Below, in pieces: positions 58,778 to 64,000 of a stretch of DNA of 64,000 nt; within the stretch, counting starts at the first letter, position 1; the number at the start of each line of letters is the position of its first letter. Under the pieces are notes generated by a model. It had not been told where the DNA came from, searched no databases, and saw nothing but the letters and a program-made list of their open reading frames with translations. The stretch lies in contig CAVVIK010000005.1 of assembly GCA_963748315.1 (NCBI GenBank), forward strand, positions 623,902 to 687,901, in the 5' to 3' direction. The DNA is from DASPHG01 sp963748315 (GTDB lineage Bacteria > Actinomycetota > Thermoleophilia > Solirubrobacterales > Thermoleophilaceae). The translations under genes were made by a program, and so were the position numbers.

Positions 58778-60192
58778 ATGAAAAAGCTCGCTCGTTTCCA
58801 TCCTCCTACTCGCCCAAATGTTCACCTTCGCGCTCGTGGCCGCTACGGGGCAGTCCCCCATGGGGGAGCCCATGACCGTCGGCGTGCGGCAGGTCGCCTC
58901 CGGCCTCACCTCGCCCGTGGCCCTGGTCGAGCCTCCGGACGGCAGCCGCCGCCTGTTCATCGTCGACCAGACCGGGCTGATCCGGGTGCTCCTGCCCAAT
59001 GGACAGCTCCTGCCGCAGCCCTTTCTCGACCTGCGCGACCGCATCGTGACCTTGAGGCCCAAGCTTCGACGAGCGGGGCCTTCTGGGGCTCGCCTTCCAT
59101 CCCCGCTACGCCGAGAACGGACAGCTTCTTCGTCTTTTACAGCGCTCCGCTGCGGGCAGGAGCGCCGGCGGGATGGGACTGCACCAGCCCATCTCCGAAT
59201 TCCTGGTCTCGGCCGATCCGAACCGGGGCAATCTCGCCTCGGAGCAGATCCTCCTTCAGGTGGACAAGCCGCAGTTCAACCACAACGGCGGGACCGTCGT
59301 GTTCGGCCCCGACGGTTACCTTTATATTTCCATCGGTGACGGCGGCGGAGCGCAACGACATAGGCCTCGGGCACGTCGAGGACTGGTATGCCGACAACGC
59401 GGGCGGCAACGGCCAGGACATCACGGAAAACCTGCTCGGGAGCATCCTCCGGATCGATGTCGACGAAGGTGCGTCGTATTCCATCCCGGCGGACAACCCC
59501 TTCGTCGGCAAGGAGGGCCTCGACGAAATCTGGGCGTACGGATTCCGCAATCCCTACCGGATCTCTTTCAACGGCAATGCTCTCTTTGCGGGCGATGCGG
59601 GGCAGGGCCTCTGGGAAGAGGTCTCCCGCGTGGTCAAGGGCGGGAACTACGGTTGGAACGTCAAGGAAGGGACCCACTGCTTCGACGCCGAGGACTCCGA
59701 GGTGGAGCCCGCCAGATGCCCGAGCTCCGCACCGGGAGGCGTGCCGTTGCGCGATCCGGTGATCGAGTACGCGAACGCCGCGAATCCGGCCGGCGGCCTC
59801 GGGGTCGTGGTCGTGGGAGGCCACGTCTACCGTGGCCGTGCCTTGCCCCAGCTCCGCGGACGCTACGTCTTCGGCGACTGGAGCCGCGCCTTCACGTCAC
59901 CCAACGGCACGCTGCTGGCGGCCTGACCGCGAGAGAACGGCCTCTGGCCCATCCAGGAGCTCCGGGTCCACGGCAGGCCGGGCGGCCGTCTCGGGGAATT
60001 CATCCTCGGCTTCGGCCGGGACATCCGCGGCGAGGTCTACGTGCTGACCTCACAGAGCATCGGTCCCGCCGGGAGCACCGGGAAGGTGTATCGGCTGGTG
60101 AAGCCGGGGGAAGTGAGCTTCACGCTCGGAGGAGGTGCGCGCCGCGCACCTTCTCCGGGAGCATCGTCCAGGCAGGCGGTGGGGCCGTGTTA
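58778..60192 (+). CDS. PQQ-dependent soluble glucose/sorbosone dehydrogenase-like protein, frameshifts and an in-frame TGA
   Basis: ATG 58778 (KKLAR) starts a signal peptide that slips frame early (MFTFALVAATGQSP). The six-bladed GSDH propeller then shows VRQVASGLTSPVALVEPP, RRLFIVDQTGLIRVLL, GLLGLAFHPRYAENG, FNHNGGTVVFGPDGYLYISI, GSILRIDVDEG, AYGFRNPYRISF and YVFGDWSRAF. A TGA at 59923-59925 interrupts it, but the same frame goes on with PRENGLWPIQELRVHG and GKVYRLVKPG to TAA 60190-60192, which is the normal family end. It probably oxidises sugars in the periplasm. Confidence 0.8.
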
Positions 60193-60202
60193 AGGTGAAG
60201 TC

Positions 60203-60605
60203 ATGTCTATCCATGAAGCCTCCGCGGAGCGCGAGCAGACGGACGAGAGCCTGCGCAAGGAAAGGGAAAAGACCGACCACGCGCTGGCCGAGAGGCAGGC
60301 GGCCGAAGAGGATTCCGACCGGGTGGTTTCCCGCGCGCGGGAGAGCGCGGACGCCGTCCTGACCGAGGCGCGCGCCAAGGCGGATCAGCGGCTGGAGGAT
60401 TCGCCAGAGACCGGGACGACGCGCCACCCTCGCCGAAGAACGAGTGCTGGAAGACGAAGCCCTCCAGGAAGAGCGGGCCTCCGCGGATGAGATCCTCCGC
60501 CGCGAACGCGATGAGAATGCCCGTGTCCTGTCGAGGCTGCTGCCGCTGGAAAGAGAAAAGACCGACAGATTCCTGCTGACGGAGCGCGCCCGATCCGATG
60601 ACGCG
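60203..60605 (+). pseudogene. N-terminal coiled-coil of a sensor histidine kinase, truncated
   Basis: From ATG 60203, heptad-rich SIHEASAEREQTDESLRKER, ADAVLTEARAKADQRLEDS and, after a slip near 60,408, ILRRERDENARVLSRLLPLE and REKTDRFLLTERARSDDALS. In related kinases of myxobacteria and other soil bacteria this linker is followed by a HisKA domain (FLGMVSHDLR). Here the kinase domains are absent and the sequence turns into a beta-lactamase tail at about 60,606. Confidence 0.7.
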
Positions 60606-60716
60606 CTCTCATCCTCAGCAACATCGGGACCAGATCCTCGACGAATTCGTGGCCGAGATCGGCAAGAAGGTCGTTTGGGGGAGTGAAGAGCCTCCAAACC
60701 CAACAGGTGCATAGAG
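60606..60716 (+). pseudogene. Relic of a beta-lactamase-family C-terminus
   Basis: Across one indel this reads ILSNIGT then ILDEFVAEIGKKVVW, nearly the same as the end of the 56551-57627 hydrolase (ILSNTGTTDLDEFVAEIGKR). It joins the kinase coiled-coil within a shared TCATCCTCAGCAACA-like stretch. The frame then runs a few codons to TAG near 60,716. Confidence 0.6.
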
Positions 60717-60753
60717 AGAGCACCCATTGGGCCGGGGCCGCGGAACCAGAGTC

Positions 60754-61026
60754 TCACTCTTCCTTCTTGAGCCTGTAGGGGGGTCCTTGATCCCAGTGCA
60801 TGGGGGGCTTGTGTGCCCCTCCCCCCTGCTCCACCACCGGCGTGCCTCCGCCACCGTAGATATTGATGACGATCTGCTGCGGCACACTGGCCGCCGGGCC
60901 GGACGTCAGCGAGCGCAGGAATCTCGGTAGATCCACTTCCGTCAGCTCGCCAGCCTCTCCAATCTGTTCGACCTTGACCGGCACACCTCGGACTGAGTCG
61001 AACGTCACCAGGAAACGCTCTTCCAC
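60754..61026 (-). CDS. Ninety-residue candidate RiPP precursor or maturase partner
   Basis: GTG 61024-61026 with AGGAGGT 9 nt upstream; the gene overlaps the radical SAM stop (61005) by 22 bp and ends at TGA 60754-60756. The N-terminal half is leader-like and acidic (FLVTFDSVRGVPVKVEQIGE, EVDLPRFLRSLTSG). The C-terminal half is Gly/Pro/Gln-rich and low in charge until the end (QQIVINIYGGGGTPVVEQGG, HWDQGPPYRLKKEE). It has no Cys, so it is not a lanthipeptide or sactipeptide substrate; C-methylation would suit it. It is the only undamaged gene in its neighbourhood. It could instead be a non-substrate partner protein. Confidence 0.65.
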   Translation of the reverse strand: MEERFLVTFDSVRGVPVKVEQIGEAGELTEVDLPRFLRSLTSGPAASVPQQIVINIYGGGGTPVVEQGGGAHKPPMHWDQGPPYRLKKEE

Positions 61027-62899
61027 TCACAGCCGACCTCCTTTTCGAAGGATGATGTTACCTGCCGCAGCTCATCCGGCAGAAACGGCAGGGCCACGGT
61101 TTTGGCGCCGATCTCGATCAGCGCCTCCTTTTGCGAAGGGATTCATAGACCCCCTCCACGCTCTGCTCTCCGTTGTTCCAAAGGCTTGCCGCTCGCCGGA
61201 TCAGTGCCTGTCGGGTCATGGGCGCGTCGGCGAGACGGAGGAGGAGAAGGTCTCTCTCAGTCAGGCGCCAGGCCGATTTCGGACGGTTGAACCGGCTGTC
61301 GAGGAGGACCCATCCCCCATCCAAATGTCTTTTGACGGCGAACGTACCGTTTCCGGGAGGTTCCCGGTGGCTCCGCTCGTGCCAGATCTGGCCGAAGTCC
61401 ACGAGGTCTTCCAGCAGCTCCAGGCTCCACCCAACTGCGCGTGCTCGTAGTCGAAGAAATAGGCCACCTCTTGCGCAGGTCTTCCTCACCGAGCGGGTAG
61501 ATGTGCTTGTAGGCCGGCATGGGCCGTACCGCGGAGAAGCCCTTCTCCTTCCATTGGACGAAATTTGGGCTGAACCGGTCCATTCGGATCAGTCCACAAG
61601 CCTCCGGCGCCCGCAAGTGAGTGAGCTTCTGCATCGTCTCCAAGGTCCGTGCATAGTCGTCCAGGTCTTCGCCGGGGAAGCCGAAGAGGAGGTTCCAGGC
61701 GGCCGTCACTCCGATCTCCTGCACCAGCGGAGCAGCGCAACGTTTTGCGCGGCGGATACGCCCTTGTCCATCAGCTCCAGGGTGCGATCCGCAAGACTTT
61801 CGATACCAGGCTGGATATAGACGACGCCCGCTCTCCACAGCAAAACCACCTGCTCACGCTTCAGGTTCGACTTCACTTCAAAGAATTTCAGCGTCCGGCT
61901 GGTGCTCTCGGCCCAATGGGGCAGGAGAGTCCTGAAGTAGTCGGTGGCCAGGATGTTGTCCGTGAACTGAAGAAGCGCCGGGCTGTACCGCTCTTCGAGG
62001 AGGCCCGCTTCCACAGGCAACGCGGCGCCAAGTCTTTGCGGCGGAACGCCATGGTGTCGCCATTAAGTCCACAGAACGTACAGTGGTGTTTTTCACCCCA
62101 CCAGCATCCGCGCGAGGCTTCGAGCGGCACGAAGTCCGCCTGGGATGCCGGAAAGGTCCTGGCAAAAACGGAGAAGAAGTCGTCATAGTCCGGGGCCGGA
62201 AGGGAGTCGAGCGAAAGGGGCCCCATGGACACCGCTCCTTCTCCACCACCTGCTTCCTGTCTGTGCAGAATTCCGTTGGGCACCGCCGCGCTCCCCCGCG
62301 CCAGGTTTTCGCAGAGAGGGAAAGCTCACATCGGCCTCGCCGGTCGAAATGAAATCGATCTCTGGGAACAGATCGAGGTGGACACGCCCCATGGAGCCTT
62401 CGAAGTTGGTCTCCCCCGGCGGCGATCTTCACGCGCGGGTGACCCTGCCGGATCATTTTCGCCAGGCACATGCTGGGCATGGTCTGCTCGAACGTGCTGG
62501 TGAACCCTATGAGATCGAAGTCCGACCAGTTGCAAGACTCATAGGCGATCCGCAGGAAGACCGGCACGAGTTGCCTCGCATCCTGGATGAGGCTCCAGTC
62601 CTCCTTGGGGCAGGCCACAGAAGGGGTGGCCCAGGACTTCCTGACGGTAGGTTTGCCACGACGAGAACGAGGCACCGAAATAACTCTGCGAAAAGATCCA
62701 TTCGCCAGCCAGCGCGCCGGTCCCGAACAGGCCGACCATTTTCTCATAGCGCTCCTGTCCCAGGAGGGAAGAACGTAACATTGAAATACTTGCATTCGCA
62801 ACCGATCTTCCGCTGCGCCAAGAGAGCCTTCAAGAGCCCTGCCGCCAGGCTCGGACGCTTGCTGGCAGCGAACGGCATGACCACGAGCGCCACCCTCAT
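61005..62899 (-). CDS. RiPP maturation radical SAM protein with B12-binding domain (predicted C-methyltransferase), about eight frameshifts
   Basis: Reconstructed length is about 630 residues. It starts at ATG 62897-62899: RVALVVMPFAASKRPSLAAG. The B12-binding-like domain reads DFDLIGFTSTFEQTMPSMCL, GHPRVKIAAGG, NFEGSMGRVHLDLFPEIDFI and STGEADVSFPSL. The radical SAM cluster motif is unusual: PLEASRGCWWGEKHHCTFCG (C-x7-C-x2-C), followed by LNGDTMAFR. The barrel continues with LQFTDNILATDYFRTLLP, GVVYIQPGIESLADRTLELM and AWNLLFGFPGEDLDDYARTL. The C-terminal domain is RLTERDLLLLRLADAPMTR to VGCEWKSVSW. This matches the family known as ribosomal peptide maturation radical SAM protein 1. Confidence 0.85.
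61036..61042 (-). promoter_or_regulatory. Shine-Dalgarno AGGAGGT for the 90-residue ORF
   Basis: A full-consensus site 9 nt before GTG 61026, lying inside the last codons of the radical SAM gene. It supports independent and strong translation of the small ORF. Confidence 0.8.
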
Positions 62900-62991
62900 C
62901 ACTGGGCCGATTCCCAGATAGCTCTCCAAGGAGAGTCGTTTTCTCTCTGTTAGCGAATGGTGCCCAATCTTAAAGCATGGGCCGTACGGCG

Positions 62992-64000
62992 TCAACACGC
63001 GAGGCCGGCGTTCAGCCGATTTTTTTGAGGAGGGCTTGGAAACGGGCTCGGAACGCAGACTCTGCCAGACCCAGCCCCTGCGGAAGAAGATGACCTCTGG
63101 AGAGCCCCGCTCGTAAATTCTCTCAAGCCAGTCCAGGGCTTTGTCACGCTGGCCGAGGAGCAGATACACTTGGGCGACGTCGCCGATGAGGAGAGATCGT
63201 TTTTGCGACAGGCCCTCCAAGGCCTGAGCCGCTGCCTCCAGGCGGCCTGACCAGCCTCCCGCCTGGTAGGCCCGGTCCACCTGCGGCGTGATCTCGGCAT
63301 ACCGGAGCCCGAGCAACTTCCGATAATTTCTGAGCTGATCTTGTCTCCTCTTCGCAAGTAGAAAACAGAAAGATAGAGATATGTTGTTGGGTGATCCGGA
63401 TCCATTCTCTGGACTTTTTTCCAGAGCCTCAAGGCCTCTTCTTCCTTGCCCGCGAGACAGGCTTCGATCCCCAGGTTCAAGGTGACGATCGAGGAGAGCG
63501 GGTCCAGCTCAGCAGCCAGATGGATCTGCTTGCGCGCCTCCTCCCCCCGATTACGGGCGTGCAGATACAGCCAATAGAAATAGTGCGCCGTCGGATGGTT
63601 AGGTTGCAGAGAGAGAGCCCGGCGAAAGCTCGCTTGGCAGCCTGCCAGTCGCGGTCAGCCAACATTTGAACGTAGCCCAAAGCGACGTAGGCGTCGGTCA
63701 GGTCCGGATCGATCTCCAGGGCCGCCTTGGCATGATGGCGCGCTTGCCGAGCTTCCTCGAGGGGAGCAGCACCTCGCTGGAACCGGCCCACGCATACGCA
63801 TCAGCAAGTCCGGCATGGGCCAGGGCAAAGTCAGGATCGCGATCGAGCGCCTCCTGGAAGCTCCGCAAGGCCTGAACGACGCCTTCGCTGGTACGCCGGT
63901 TTCGGGCATAGCGCCCGCGCAGATAGGCATCGTACGCCTCCGGATCAACCGGGCGGCTGGCGGCCAGACGCTTTCGTCGGCTGGCTTGAGTCTGACCTTG
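62992..64000 (-). CDS. TPR-repeat protein, C-terminal part of a CadC/TolB-TPR type regulator; 5' end outside window
   Basis: Reading on the minus strand from the window edge: RLAASRPVDPEAYDAYLRGR, RSFQEALDRDPDFALAHAGL and ADAYAWAG. Then (slip near 63,770) KAALEIDPDLTDAYVALGYV, PNHPTAHYFYWLYLHARN, AELDPLSSIVTLNLGIEACL and RMDPDHPTTYLYLSVFYLRR. After a slip near 63,330 come SLLIGDVAQVYLLLGQRDKA and a final RRGWVWQSLRSEP to TGA 62992-62994. The VDPEAYxAYLRGR start of the TPR block is typical of winged-helix/TolB-like/TPR regulators. It lies 93 bp before the radical SAM gene on the same strand and so is its likely operon mate. Confidence 0.7.

Noticed and set aside
60385..60723. Minus-strand ORF with HEFVEDLVPMLL
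   Set aside because: It is antisense to the beta-lactamase tail relic and the kinase coiled-coil and has no ribosome binding site.
62145..62921. 258-residue plus-strand ORF opposite the radical SAM gene
   Set aside because: Shadow frame; the minus-strand pieces carry the radical SAM and B12-binding motifs in order.

Overview
This window reads as two unrelated genomes joined near position 36,630. Positions 1 to about 36,620 look like a high-GC actinobacterial chromosome. I infer class Thermoleophilia from the housekeeping genes, a SigB/RsbW pair, LigD, FtcD and the many GTG starts with 1-4 bp gene overlaps. Positions from about 36,660 to 64,000 hold large secreted proteins with Ig-like repeats, a DUF4344-type metallopeptidase, a propeller-cytochrome protein, a CadC/TolB-type TPR protein and a radical SAM gene. 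That set fits Acidobacteriota or a similar soil lineage (weak inference). At the join, the N-terminus of a secreted BNR-repeat protein runs into the middle of an APC permease. I read this as an assembly or library chimera.

Left half: the minus-strand operon alaS-ruvX-mltG-aroE (1-5101); a plus-strand membrane HD-GYP protein; an MFS transporter; a five-gene peptide ABC importer (8197-13958); a mnmA-rsbW-sigB operon whose MnmA carries a NifU-like N-terminal domain (14412-16994); the operon ftcD - small membrane protein - metallo-hydrolase - hisS - aspS (17584-22424); tRNA-Met; glycosyltransferase-ligD; a heterodimeric ABC exporter pair (26056-29639); a cupredoxin lipoprotein; tRNA-Gln; a ferredoxin-reductase-like flavoprotein; and two RCK/TrkA proteins beside two APC-Usp permeases (31578 to about 36,630). 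Dispersed GGGGTC-N-GACCCC palindromes lie between genes.

Right half: a small helical protein followed by a 21-bp palindromic tandem array (37545-37819); a broken giant subtilisin-like protease (38257-44095); a DUF4344 metallopeptidase; two tandem secreted proteins sharing a 107-residue C-terminal repeat, 2 copies in one and 14 in the other (45169-53306); a beta-propeller/di-haem peroxidase-like fusion; a serine beta-lactamase-like hydrolase; a MOSC protein; a sugar dehydrogenase; a decayed histidine kinase front end joined to a beta-lactamase tail; and, at the right edge, a candidate RiPP locus. That locus has a TPR protein, a B12-type radical SAM RiPP maturase and an overlapping 90-residue candidate precursor (60754-64000).

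Single-base frameshifts occur throughout. They are occasional in the left half and hit almost every gene in the right half, worst in the long repeats. This looks like uncorrected long-read error, so broken genes are described as reconstructed across frames and should not be taken as true pseudogenes without read support. The best candidate for an undescribed system is the RiPP-like locus at the right end.
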